NCBI GenBank assembly: GCA_015501595.1 | Contig: JADNRX010000374.1 | Location: forward strand, 1 to 52,263 | Length of the DNA: 52,263 nt | Source: Hymenopellis radicata | Lineage: Eukaryota; Basidiomycota; Agaricomycetes; Agaricales; Physalacriaceae | Reading direction: 5' to 3' | Shown: piece by piece, positions 42,906 to 52,263 of the stretch | Layout: each line of letters opens with the position of its first letter | How positions within the stretch are numbered: position 1 is the stretch's first letter | Translations under genes and position numbers: made by a program | The notes under the pieces: generated by a model | What the model was told of the DNA's origin: nothing | The model's input: only the letters and a program-made list of their open reading frames with translations | Databases searched by the model: none

Positions 42906-45353
42906 ATGATGGTAACACTTTATCACGATTCATGCAAGGTCGACCTCGAGCATGTATGTCCTCACCCGACTACAGGACCCGATGAGGATTCTACAAACAG
43001 TTTCGATAGCCCAGACGCTTCTCCACGTCCCATCATCGTTTCTCGTCGACTCCTTGGCCAAGTTTGGTCGAGTATAGGCTCTCCTGCCTCCCTTCCCAAC
43101 CCCTTCGCCAGTATCACCGCTGGTTCTTCCGGTCCCGATCTTCTCGAAAACGCGGTCACCCATGTCAGAGTAGCGACGTGTACGCCAAACCTTACCAGGC
43201 TTTTCGAAGTCTTTCCTTCGATCCGGCTCGCCGAGCTCTACGACGTGTATATTCGCCGCGTCCAAACTGATACAGTCGATGCCCCTGCTCTTCAAGGGTT
43301 GATTGTATGGGGCTGTACTGTTGACGGCGACGCGTTGGGTTCTCTTATCGCGAGCAGTCCTCAACTGGTGTACCTAGCAGTCGGAGGCTACGGATTTAGC
43401 TTGTTTGCGTGGGCATCCATGCAGCTGGCGGTAGCAGGCCTGTGCCACGCTTTGGCCCTAATCTGAAATGGCTCTCACTCGACGTCTCGACGCAAGAGAT
43501 GGCCTACCACGTCCAGTCGTGGGCCCATCGTACAGACAGCGCCGTTCCCATCGCTACGCTACAACTGCGCATATCCGTGCGCACCATTCCAGCCAGTTGG
43601 GCACTCTGGAACCTATGCAACACGACACTCGAAGAGTTACGCATGCTCATCATTGACCGTGGTGAGTAGTAGAGACCTCAACGAGTCCGACGCGAGTCAG
43701 ACTCGCGACTCGTGACGTGAGTACTCACGCAAAAGGAAGTCCAGTTCAGACTCGCGTCGGACTCGACTCGCGATGACTTACGAGTCATCGCGAGTCCACT
43801 CGCGAGTACTCACCATGAGTCCGAGTCATCTCGGATACTCACGAGTACTCGCGAGTCCATACACCCCCAAGTATTCATGCGCAGCGAGCATCCCCGGGCA
43901 ATGGCACGGGGACAGTCAGCTGGGCATGAGGGTATGGTGGGGGTGATGGTGGAAGGATGGTGGGGGTGGTGGTGGAAGGATAGTGGTGGTGGAGGATGGT
44001 GGTGGTGGCTCCGAACGACTCGTCGTCGCATCCATCTCGCATCATGCGCCTCATCACATCGCATCCTCCTCCTCATCACATCATCATCATCATCGTGTCG
44101 TCGTCGTCGTCGTCCTCATCCATCGTCGCGCCGGGATCCAGTGACTGGATCGTGTGCTGCCCGTTTGCGGGGCTTACGCGTCCTGGAGACGAGTTTAAAA
44201 GTCGTCTCCATCGACGCCGACTCAAAGTCGAGCGCCGGTCGTGTCAACGCCGACTTGAAGTCGAGCACTGATAGTGTCGTTGCCGACTTGAAGTCGAGCA
44301 ACGGGTCGTGTTCCAGCTCTGCTACTGGCGCAGAGCCAGCAGCAGCGGCCCGGCACAAAGCCGAGGCCAAAAACACACCCTACAGCTGGCTGACAATCGT
44401 CAGCGCAGCGGGAGCGACAATCGTCACTCCCCAGGTGGTCGTGGTGGTGGTTTAAAAGAGACAGAAACCACCCGATCAGACGCTTACGCGTCGCTTCGGA
44501 TCTCGGGCCGGATCGCCGGATCAGGCGAAATAGTCGCGCATGGCTCGTTTGAGCTGCGCAAGGGCCCGTTCAACTCAGTAAAAATTTGTAAATTTAGTTT
44601 AAATACATAGCTAAATATTTGCGAGTCATCATATTGACTCGCAGTCAGAAGAGCCTTACTCAGACTCGCGACCGGACCCGTGACTACGTGACTCACGAGT
44701 CACGCGAGTCCGAACTCCGAGGTGCCCGAGGCGAGTCGAGTCACCAGATGACTCGGTGACTCGGTGACTCGTTGAGGTCTCTAGTGAGTAGCTATTTTCA
44801 ACAATAACAATGTCTCATTTTATAAGCAGAATTCATCTGGGCTAGGGATATGTTCACCGTCATGAATCTAGAACTGGAGACGCTGGAGAGCATCCGGCGA
44901 CTCTACCTGGTCGTACACACCGCGTACTTGACCGATGTTGTCCTCAACATCCGCGACATGACTTCCCCGGTCCTTGAGCATCTTGCACTCTCTGTCGTCA
45001 TAAACGATGACGAGGCCTCTCTCGGTCCTTTGATCCAGTTGGATACTATGTTTCGTGTCGGGAAGTTGCCAGCCCTACAAACAGTGCATATCAAGCTTGT
45101 ACCGAGCGTTGATTTCGTCAGCACACGGTATACCGGCACGCCCCTCGAAGCTATTCGGGCTGGATATGAGGATACCGCTCTCGCGAACTGCTCGTCTATC
45201 GCCATACGCCGTAAGTTGGAAGTTTCTGTTGCCTCCTACATCGACGAGACAGCAGAATATCTGAATCCCATCAGTGCGTTCCAATTCAATGATGTTGTAA
45301 AATTAACTAATCCGCGTACCCTAGTTCCCCCGTGCTCGAGAGATGTCATCTAA
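42906..45353 (+). pseudogene. L2': LRR-like protein with frameshift and intron insertion
   Basis: Starts MMVTLYHDSCKVDLEHVCPH and follows L2 closely (APALQGLIVWGCTVDGDALG) until about 43407, where L2' has 49 bases against 50 in L2 in a G-rich stretch. The frame shifts and stops at 43464-43466. The other frame then continues (PRFGPNLKWLSLDVSTQEMA) to MLIIDRG and a GTGAGT donor. Intron 1 is swollen to about 1.17 kb by the hAT-like element 43670-44783. Exon 2 resumes with EFIWARDMFTVMNLELETLE and ends IPPCSRDVI with TAA at 45351-45353. The single missing base sits in a G run, so it may be a consensus error; if so the gene could be functional provided the long intron is removed. Confidence 0.6.
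43670..44783. mobile_element. non-autonomous hAT-like element in intron 1 of L2'
   Basis: Perfect 18-base inverted ends (TAGAGACCTCAACGAGTC) and an 8-base target duplication GTGAGTAG at 43662-43669 and 44784-44791. Both subterminal regions are dense with GACTCG/CGAGTC words (43680-43860 and 44625-44775). The interior has a hairpin with loop GGCAATGGCA (about 43891-43915), CAT and CGT microsatellites (44084-44130), and no transposase. The duplicated target is the 5' splice site of the intron, so a donor now lies on each side of the element. Confidence 0.93.
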
Positions 45354-45628
45354 CACATTAATGTACGATTTTCCCAGTTGTGCAGTAGTACTCTGCAAGC
45401 TTGGATTGTGATTTTAACGTTCATCATTCTCATTATCTATGTGACCATTTTCTGATTAGATGATTATGCATCGCTGTATCGCTGCTTACTGTATAGACCG
45501 CAACATGGCATTATGCACGTTGACGCGTATGTCAGCCAATATACTTGTGTGTAGAGTGAAGGTTTGTCCATAAATTCTACTAGATCGTCAGTGTGCTCCC
45601 TTCGCGCGCTGACTATTCACAATAGCGA

Positions 45629-45736
45629 GATAGGTATGGATCGGGACATGGCGACGGTGAGAGCGAGTCTATGACTCAATTAGACCACAGCGCAGCTTGC
45701 TTCACGTTGACCCCAGAACACCGTGAACGAATATGA
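45629..45736 (+). pseudogene. P3: C-terminal fragment of the P family
   Basis: An open stretch GHGDGESESMTQLDHSAACF continuing to PEHRERI and TGA at 45734-45736 matches the last 30 codons of P2 (SEGDGTTQLDCSAAYFGVPP). The rest of the gene is absent upstream. It marks the far edge of segment II, just as P1 and P2 mark the starts of the two segments. Confidence 0.6.
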
Positions 45737-45766
45737 TTTCCTTGTATTATGCAAATACTCCCAGTA

Positions 45767-45792
45767 CCCCCCCCCCCCCCCCCCCCCCCCCC
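45767..45792. repeat. 26-base poly-C tract
   Basis: An uninterrupted run of 26 C. It follows P3 and precedes a gene-poor stretch. Length is likely to be unreliable in any sequencing method. Confidence 0.9.
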
Positions 45793-46106
45793 GAGCTGCA
45801 CACACACACGAGCGTGCCATATCAACAGAGAAGGCTAGATACCGCTAGTCGAAACCGGACCGCACAGCGAAACCAGATGCGAGGATGTTCCCGTCAAGGC
45901 CTCCGCCCTGAAATGCTTTCTCGGAAGTCGGACCGATTATGGTTGCCCTTACGTAAACGCCACTCACCTTATGGAGGTTACTGATATCCCCCTGCACATG
46001 ACGGTCACTATGCGACGCTGTTCAACACTAAGCAGGAGAGATATTGAGCCTCAGTCAGTTCCTTTGCTCGATCAGTTCTTAACTGACCTGGCGGCTTGGG
46101 CCGAAC

Positions 46107-47104
46107 GTGAAACTTCTGTGCTCTGTCCTTGAAAAGTTTGTCACGTCATGGCTAACGTCGCTTCAGATACTCGGTCGCTACGACTGCGCCGCCTTGCAAC
46201 GACACTGGGAGGTCCATCTATTTCCCATTGACTTTCCAATAAGACCTTCACTCTCGGAAACGCCTTATCCCGCATTATCTGAATCCTTCTCTACAAGGGA
46301 TCTGAGTGTACGTTTGTCTTCCTGTTATCCTTCATCGTCGCATGTCGCCTAACTAGCGTAGTGTGCCCATAACCACACGATGGACAATCAGCCATGTCAT
46401 CATGATTACAACACCAGCCAGATTTTGCCAGGTGATTCTACCCCTTCAAACACGGTTCCTCGCCCTTCACACACCTCTTGTGTGCTTTTATATCCCTTGC
46501 ACTCCCCGCAATCATTGTTTGATACCGCTTCGACGACTTCTGCTGGTGGCCGTATGGTCCGTCTTCGGCTAACTATCGCTACCATTACTTGCTAATGTGA
46601 TAGTTAAAACAGACGCCATCCCCAACACCCACATTTGGTGTAACCTCGCCAGAAAACTCCCCGTATGAGACGCCGTCCCACTTCCGTTACACTCCGGCAG
46701 AATGTCGTTGGCCGTATGTCGCGCAAATAGATGCTCGTATGGTCTGGATAGAGGACCGGCTACAAGACGCATTACTCATCGTCCGCGTTAAACGCAGCCC
46801 GGATGACTTGAGGAAGGCCCTCGCCTCCTTGATAATAGAGCTCATTCATCCGGTCATGGCCGATCGACCCCTACCATCGACGAATGATATAAACGGCGGT
46901 TCGTTTCTGCAGATACTTCCAAGAGATGAATATTGGGGCACCATCGCCAGTATAGATCACCGCATGGCGTCGATTGAGGATCGGCTGCATGACGCTCTCT
47001 TACTTATCCGCTTGCGTCGCGATCCAGAGCTCCTTCGGTGTTCCTTAGCCTCGCTTTTGCTAGAACTACTGCAGCCCTCACGAAAATTCAGGAGTTTTTC
47101 TTAA
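46107..47104 (+). CDS. hypothetical protein with C-terminal internal repeat
   Basis: At least three exons, borders uncertain. The first contains YDCAALQRHWEVHLFPIDFP; the second MDNQPCHHDYNTSQILPGDS with many Ser/Thr/Pro. An intron with the branch-like GCTAATG at about 46592 follows. The third runs from about 46611 (QTPSPTPTFGVTSPENSPYE) to a stop at 47102. The C-terminal part is an internal duplication: VWIEDRLQDALLIVRVKRSP and ASIEDRLHDALLLIRLRRDP, each followed by an LASL(I/L)(I/L)EL(I/L)(H/Q)P helix. The repeat looks like paired amphipathic helices that might self-associate. No named family. It is convergent with the large-subunit reductase gene. Confidence 0.45.
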
Positions 47105-47694
47105 CCAACACCATTCAGCTTTCCCCCTTTGTCTTACCTTCTTCCTTATAATTAACAAGGCGTAGTTTCTCTCTTTTCAGTCCGTTATGTATGAAGAATA
47201 ATACAATGCTTTGAATTGGAGAGACTCATATGTTTGAATTGGCTGCACTCATACATTACTGTCACATGTATTCAATGTATACATAGACGATAGGCTGCTT
47301 TTGACCAAACACCGTTTGAGTGCTGTCCACGACCGAACACATACTGCCCGACGTCTGTTTATGAAGCTGCAACAACATTACTCCAGTCGTAAACTCAGCG
47401 TAATTAGGAAATAGGTGGCACTCATTGAGAACCATGTACAAGTTCTTGAACGACCCATTCAAAGCAACCGACAACGGCGTAAATGCAGGAAAACGCAACT
47501 GATTTTGGCACATTCAGGCGTCACAATCTAAGTCGTCTTGTTAACAGGGTTGACAACTCGCAAGATACCTGTATTACCAGTGGCATGATGTACATACAAA
47601 AGATGATAAGTAGTTCAGAGAATACATTTAAAAGAATAGAAAAATGCACATATCAAAGAACTAAGTCTAGTCATAGAAGAAGGAAGGGGAAGAA
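47105..47694. other. convergent 3' intergenic region
   Basis: Lies between a plus-strand and a minus-strand gene end. A minus ORF (47513-47262) is unsupported. I expect only 3' untranslated sequence and polyadenylation signals here. Confidence 0.5.
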
Positions 47695-50600
47695 TCAACC
47701 AGAGCACATGACACAAGTCTCCTTGTTCTCCAGCGAGCACGCAAGCTTGTCCGCCTCATACTCGCGCTGTTTCTGCCTCATCAACGCAGCGGCGTACTCC
47801 GGATCCTCGACAGCTACCTCGGCCATGATCTTCGCCAACTCCGCATTTTCCTCAGCAGCAGAGACAAGCGTCTCGGAAAAGGACCTTGACGACGCTGTTT
47901 CGGAGGACGTGCATATCGAAGAAGGACAAACGAGAGATGACGACGACGACGACGATACAGGCGTAGGGATACCATTCGACAATGCGGCCACTTCGACGCG
48001 TGTAGACATCACAGGGGGGACGACTGGCGCAGGCGTAGATTGCCGAACCTTCCTGGGGTTAGCCTGCCTGAGCAGAGTCTGGTCGACGGTGACCTGGATT
48101 GCCTGTGCGGCCGGTCGGGTCCTCAGGTAGTACATGCCCGTCTTCAGGCCCTTCTTCCATCCGTAGAAATGCATCGATGTTAATTGACCAAGGGTGGGCG
48201 CCTGTAAATGCACGTTGAGGCTCTGACTCTGGCAAATGAACGCTCCACGGTCCGCAGCGAGGTCGAGAACCTGCTTTTGGCTGATCTCCCATACAGTCTT
48301 GTAGATGGCCTTGACGTCGTCGGGGATGTTGAGAAGGGCTTGAATAGAACCGTTATGGGCAATAAGCATGTCCTTCATGTTGTCGTCCCAGAGTCCAAGA
48401 TTGACGAGCTCGCGTAGAAGCCACGGGCAGACAACCTGGAATTCACCAGCAAGGACATGACGAGTGTAAATGTTGCTGGAACAGCGTAAGCGCTTTCATC
48501 GGAAATGAAGGCAAGGGAAACATACCTTGTATATGGCTCGAAGCATTCGTTATTACCGAGCATCTGACTGGTCGATGCAGTTGGCATAGGAGCGCACAAA
48601 AGTGAGTTACGAAGCCCGTGCTCGGCGATCTTGACCTTCAAAGACGACCAGTCCCACAGATCCGTAGGTGTAACATCCCACAAATCGTACTGTAGTAGGC
48701 CCTGTGACGCAGGACTACCCTGGTAAGTCTCATATGTGCCCTCCACCGCTGCGAGCTCCGAACTCTGTTCAGCAGCTGCATGGTAAATTGTCTCGAAAAT
48801 GTGCTTGTTCAACAGCTTGGCCTCAGGCGAGTCGAATGGCATGCGGAGAGCCATGAACGCATCGGCAAGACCCTGCACACCAACACCGATGGGACGGTTA
48901 CGCATGTTTGAGCGCCGCGCCTCAATAGTAGGATAGTAATTGACGTCGATGACACGGTTTAGGTTGAAGGTAACAACCTTAGTGACAGCGTGGAGTTTCT
49001 CGAAGTCGAACTTGTCGTCCTTGATGTAGGTGGGAAGAGCGATGGAAGCAAGATTGCAGACAGCGGTTTCGTCAGCGGATGAGTATTCGATGATCTCGGT
49101 GCAAAGGTTCGAAGACTTGATGGTGCCAAGGTTCTTTTGGTTGGACTTGGCTAAGAAGGGCCCTTCTTAGAAACTCGACATTGGGCAGAAAACGAAGAAC
49201 TAACCGTTGGCGGCATCCTTGTAAGTCATGAAAGGACCTCCGGTCTCGATCTGGGCCTCCAAAACGGCATACCACAACGTTTGCGCAGGAATGATCTTGC
49301 GAGCACGGCCCTCCTTCTCGTATTTCTCATAAAGCTGCTCAAACTCCAAGCCCCAGACTTCATGCAAACCGGGAGCCTCATTGGGACAGAAGAGCGACCA
49401 ATCGGTGTTGGCTTCTACTCGCTTCATGCTACAAGAAAGACGTTACACAGCGGACAGGCAAGAGGCATAGAACGTACAAAAGATCACATATCCACAGAGC
49501 GTAGAACAGGTCGCGAGCGCGGACTTCTTCCTTGCCGTGGTTCTTCTTGAGGTCGAGAAACTCGAATATATCGGCATGCCAAGGCTCAAGGTAAATAGCA
49601 AATGCACCTGGACGCCTGTTACCGCCCTGGTCGACATAGCGTGCAGTCGTGTCGAATGCTCGGAGCATTGGGACGATACCGTTAGAAAATCCATTTGTGC
49701 CCGCGATGTACGACCTACACAGGATGTCAGAAGGTTGTAACCAATACTGAAAGAACATACCAGTAGCACGAACGTTGTGAATACTGAGGCCAATGCCTCC
49801 GCAGTCTTGCTGATCATAGCGCAGTCCTTGAGCGTGTCATAGATGCCTCGATCGAATCATCTTTCATGCAGACGAGGAAACACGAGGACATCTGAGGTTT
49901 GGGAGTGCCAGCGTTGAAGAGTGTTGGTGAAGCGTGTATGAAATACTTCTCGGACATGAGGTTGTACGTCTGGAGGACCGCTCAATGTCTGAGCATGAAT
50001 ACCGACAGCCACACGCATGATCATATGCTGGGCTCTCAACGACACGTCCGTTTATGCGGAGAAGATAAGAGCGCTCTATCGTCTTGAAACCGAAACTATA
50101 TGAAATTGAATAACAGGGAAAGAAGACCAAAAGCCAAGCGCACAAATTGTAGTGGAAGTCGCGGTTGTAGATAATGGCGGAATCGAGAGTCTCGGCATGT
50201 TGCATGACGATCTCGTATATCTCTTTTGAAATCATACCTACTGGTTTGTCGTTCTTCGATTAACTATACTAGCATGAGAGCGAGGAATAATAGCACAATG
50301 GAGGGCTTACGGTAGTTATACAAGTCAGCAATGACATGCGAAAAGGTCTTCTTGGTCTCCTTGTGAAGGTTGGAGATTGCGATGCGGGCGGCGAGGACAG
50401 CGTAGTCGGGGTGCTTGCTAGTGAGGTAAGCGGCGGTTTCGGACGCAAGTTCTAAGTGATGTGAGAAGGGTATTTGCCTAAATGCTAAGGTAGACTCACG
50501 TCGAGCTCTACTGTTGTGACTCTCCATAGACACCTTGCACGACCTGTCGAGTAACCCTGGATACGAATATAAATGTTAATGCGAAGACAGAAAGACAATT

Positions 50601-50901
50601 AACACACTCGATGGGGTCCACGTAGTTCATGTCAAGACCATAATAGAGCTTGTCGATGCGCGTAGTGATCTGTAATGATCACGACAATCAGCTCATGTGT
50701 ATTATAGACATCGAGGGCGCTCACCTTGTCGAACTGGATGCGCTCCTTGCGACTAGAATATGAAAAAAGGATATTGTGGCGTGAACAACGCGACACAATA
50801 CGTCAAGAACAGCACGAACCCATCTGGAAACACTAGTCAGCCATGCGGTCAGTGACGGTAATGTCGAGCTCACCTCGTTTGAAGACGTAGGCGTGAGCCA
50901 T
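47695..50901 (-). CDS. RNR1: ribonucleotide reductase large subunit (R1)
   Basis: Catalytic and allosteric subunit of class Ia ribonucleotide reductase. Twelve minus-strand exons: 50901-50874, 50823-50820, 50752-50725, 50669-50608, 50556-50500, 50451-50311, 50240-50144, 50095-49761, 49714-49478, 49428-49205, 49150-48536 and 48475-47695. The N-terminus [20 protein letters not shown] is the start of the ATP-cone. Catalytic residues are visible: SSNLCTEI and [10 protein letters not shown] with the active-site Cys, NECFEPYT, and the redox C-terminus CVMCSG. A Ser-rich linker ([16 protein letters not shown]) precedes the last helix. Between about 50530 and 49760 the exons need about nine single bases restored, all in runs of G or C, to stay in frame; exons on either side are clean. 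I read this as consensus error rather than a dead gene, but cannot exclude a pseudogene. Confidence 0.88.
50820..50823 (-). other. 4-base microexon of RNR1
   Basis: Exon 1 ends AAACGAG before GTGAGC. The next exon must supply ATGG to give the conserved R-D-G-R-K-E-R, with the third exon starting TCGCAAGG. ATGG lies at 50823-50820 between TTTCCAG and GTTCGT. No single longer intron gives this conserved stretch. The second donor, GTTCGT, is weak. Confidence 0.65.
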
Positions 50902-50915
50902 ACAAGGGTCTAGAA

Positions 50916-52135
50916 GTGGGGAGAAAGCGTAAGGTAGATACTAAAATAGATGCTCAGGCGTCTTCTGAGGTAAGCCTTCCCGATCGATCTCTTTCACACG
51001 ATATAGCCCCTAATGATGCCGTTTCATGGCCAGGCCCGATACCCCGTCGTTCCCCGCCATCAGTAAGTGGTCGCCGTCTGGTGCTGCGTGGTACCATGCA
51101 CACCATACCAGTCAGACCGTTATTCAGCCACATTGAAAACAATCTACCAGACACCGTCCAATTTCTTCTTTTTTAGGAAGTCAATGATCCACCATGAACA
51201 CTCCTTGTCCTGATCCTCAACTGCTCGATGTCGTTCTCAGCGTTGACGCTACCAATAGTGGACACGCCCGGTTATCAAACCGGACCGAGGCGCATGGTCT
51301 ATGCAATCGACCACGTGCATGTTGACTGGTCGTTTTATCGAAGTCCGATATCTTCCCTCTTGGCTTTGACCACGTCCTCCATTTCCCATCTGCCCTCCTC
51401 AATGATCAAACTACTCCTACGATGGCCTTACGATCAGGGTCAAGGACGATGATACGGCTCGGCCATGTGCATGACCAAGGACCTGATGACGACTTCCACT
51501 TGCTTCACAGCCAGGATGTAGCGAGCGACGACCTGTGCCCAAGCGCTGACGACACGGACCGAGGCGAGGACAAGGATACGGCAGCTGCAAGGACATATGA
51601 ACTGCGGCGCTGGGCCTACCTGCGCCGACTCTGACAACAAATACAACGTGATAGCGCCGACAATGGGTGCGGTACCGCTTCATCCTTCCAAGCATGTCTG
51701 ACTGTCTTTAGGTTCGGCTGGCGGCAGCTGTACCGCCGAAGTCGCCAGCAACCACGTCTTGGTCGTATGATGCCGCGAACGCTGGCTCGTGGCGCGATGT
51801 CCCAAACTACGGTGATTATACTGGTCATGTGCAGCCATCGTAAAGCCTTTATACCTCCCCTCCCCATGCCGCAATTTACATGGATCCTTCCAGCTGTAAG
51901 TCTTCTGAATTATGTTCGTTCGCTATGTCCAACTCATCGATCTCAAGTACACGCCGAACAAACAGTCATCTCTCGGTATTACGCGAACTGACCCGGTTCG
52001 TTACTTTTTCATTCACTGCCTTCTTTTTCATCTTTGATTACAGTCATCGTCGCCGCCGCCGCGGACTAGTCGCTTGGAGATACCAAGAACATTCACCAGT
52101 CGGACAACGGGCATTCCCGCGTATCTTGCTGTAAA
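50916..52135 (+). CDS. possible multi-exon hypothetical gene
   Basis: Several plus-strand stretches look like exons with clean donors and acceptors: RKVDTKIDAQASSE before GTAAGCC; PNDAVSWPGPIPRRSPPS before GTAAGTGG; VRPLFSHIENNLPDTVQFLL before a TTTTTTAG site; VDTPGYQTGPRRMVYAIDHV with DWSFYRSPISSLLAL; and GPDDDFHLLHSQDVASDDLC with YELRRWAYLRRL. Frames between them were not all reconciled. It would diverge from RNR1 with an extremely short spacer. No domain recognised. Confidence 0.28.
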
Positions 52136-52201
52136 CTTGTCTAAAGCATGGGGATCATATGGTGCGATGCACCGTTGAATGTTCTATACACTCGGACTTA
52201 C

Positions 52202-52263
52202 ATTCTCCGTAGATTCCCACTTGGCGATGGCGCCGCGACGGATGAGGTAACAAAGGTGGATCT
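52202..52263 (-). CDS. partial exon of a gene running off the window
   Basis: On the minus strand the last 62 bases are open in at least one frame (IHLCYLIRRGAIAKWESTEN) and end in a consensus donor GTAAGTCC at 52201. The gene's other exons would begin beyond the window, and downstream ones may lie in 52136-52190, where I could not identify one. Confidence 0.35.

Noticed and set aside
47262..47513. Minus-strand ORF downstream of RNR1
   Set aside because: Short, no introns or similarity, and placed where 3' untranslated sequence is expected.
1..52263. tRNA and rRNA genes
   Set aside because: Looked for cloverleaf-type and rRNA-like conserved stretches by eye and saw none; a covariance search could still find one.

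Overview
This window looks like nuclear DNA of a filamentous basidiomycete, probably an Agaricomycete. Its genes are broken by many short introns of about 45-60 bases, bounded by GT-AG and often carrying CTAAT-type branch sites. Both subunits of eukaryotic class Ia ribonucleotide reductase are present, together with F-box and leucine-rich-repeat-like proteins, an HNH_2-type nuclease, LTR retrotransposons and many hAT-like and TA-flanked MITEs. I see no prokaryotic operons, rRNA, tRNA or CRISPR. Species and chromosome cannot be told from the sequence alone.

Layout. A cassette occurs twice. Segment I (about 2.1-23.0 kb) holds gene P1, a minus-strand gene of unknown function, a minus-strand F-box/nucleotidyltransferase-like gene (F1), a plus-strand intron-rich gene (H), and two LRR-like genes in tandem (L1, L2). 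Segment II (about 31.8-45.7 kb) repeats the order P2, F2, a decayed H, L1', L2', then a fragment P3; it also has an HNH gene between P2 and F2. F and H diverge from a short intergenic region in which 35 of 37 bases are conserved between the copies. The two ribonucleotide reductase genes lie outside the cassettes: the small subunit (plus strand, 28.66-29.82 kb) between them, and the large subunit (minus strand, 47.70-50.90 kb) after the second.

Mobile DNA has reshaped both copies. In segment I a 10.7-kb LTR element (9310-19983, near-identical LTRs, target duplication CATCC) splits L1 in the middle of an exon, and this element itself carries a 1.15-kb hAT-like insertion (17495-18648, target duplication ATGATCGA). 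In segment II a 3.2-kb gag-only-type element with identical LTRs (32967-36182) lies between P2 and the HNH gene, and a 1.1-kb hAT-like element sits in the first intron of L2'; its 8-base target duplication is the 5' splice site itself. A 517-base AT-rich hAT-like MITE lies upstream of P2, and TA-flanked MITEs crowd around P1.

Most unusual points: (1) an array of about two dozen small hairpins within the 10.7-kb LTR element, whose outer stems differ between copies but keep pairing; (2) small hairpins in three separate elements that share a GCAATKGC loop with changing stems; (3) both ribonucleotide reductase subunits about 18 kb apart, the small subunit being short with an unusual FTTETEF tail; (4) a 4-base microexon in the large-subunit gene; (5) a duplicated 42-base frame-neutral exon in F2; (6) a cluster of apparent one-base losses, all in G or C runs, in part of the large-subunit gene, which looks more like consensus error than true decay and should temper every frameshift call in this window.
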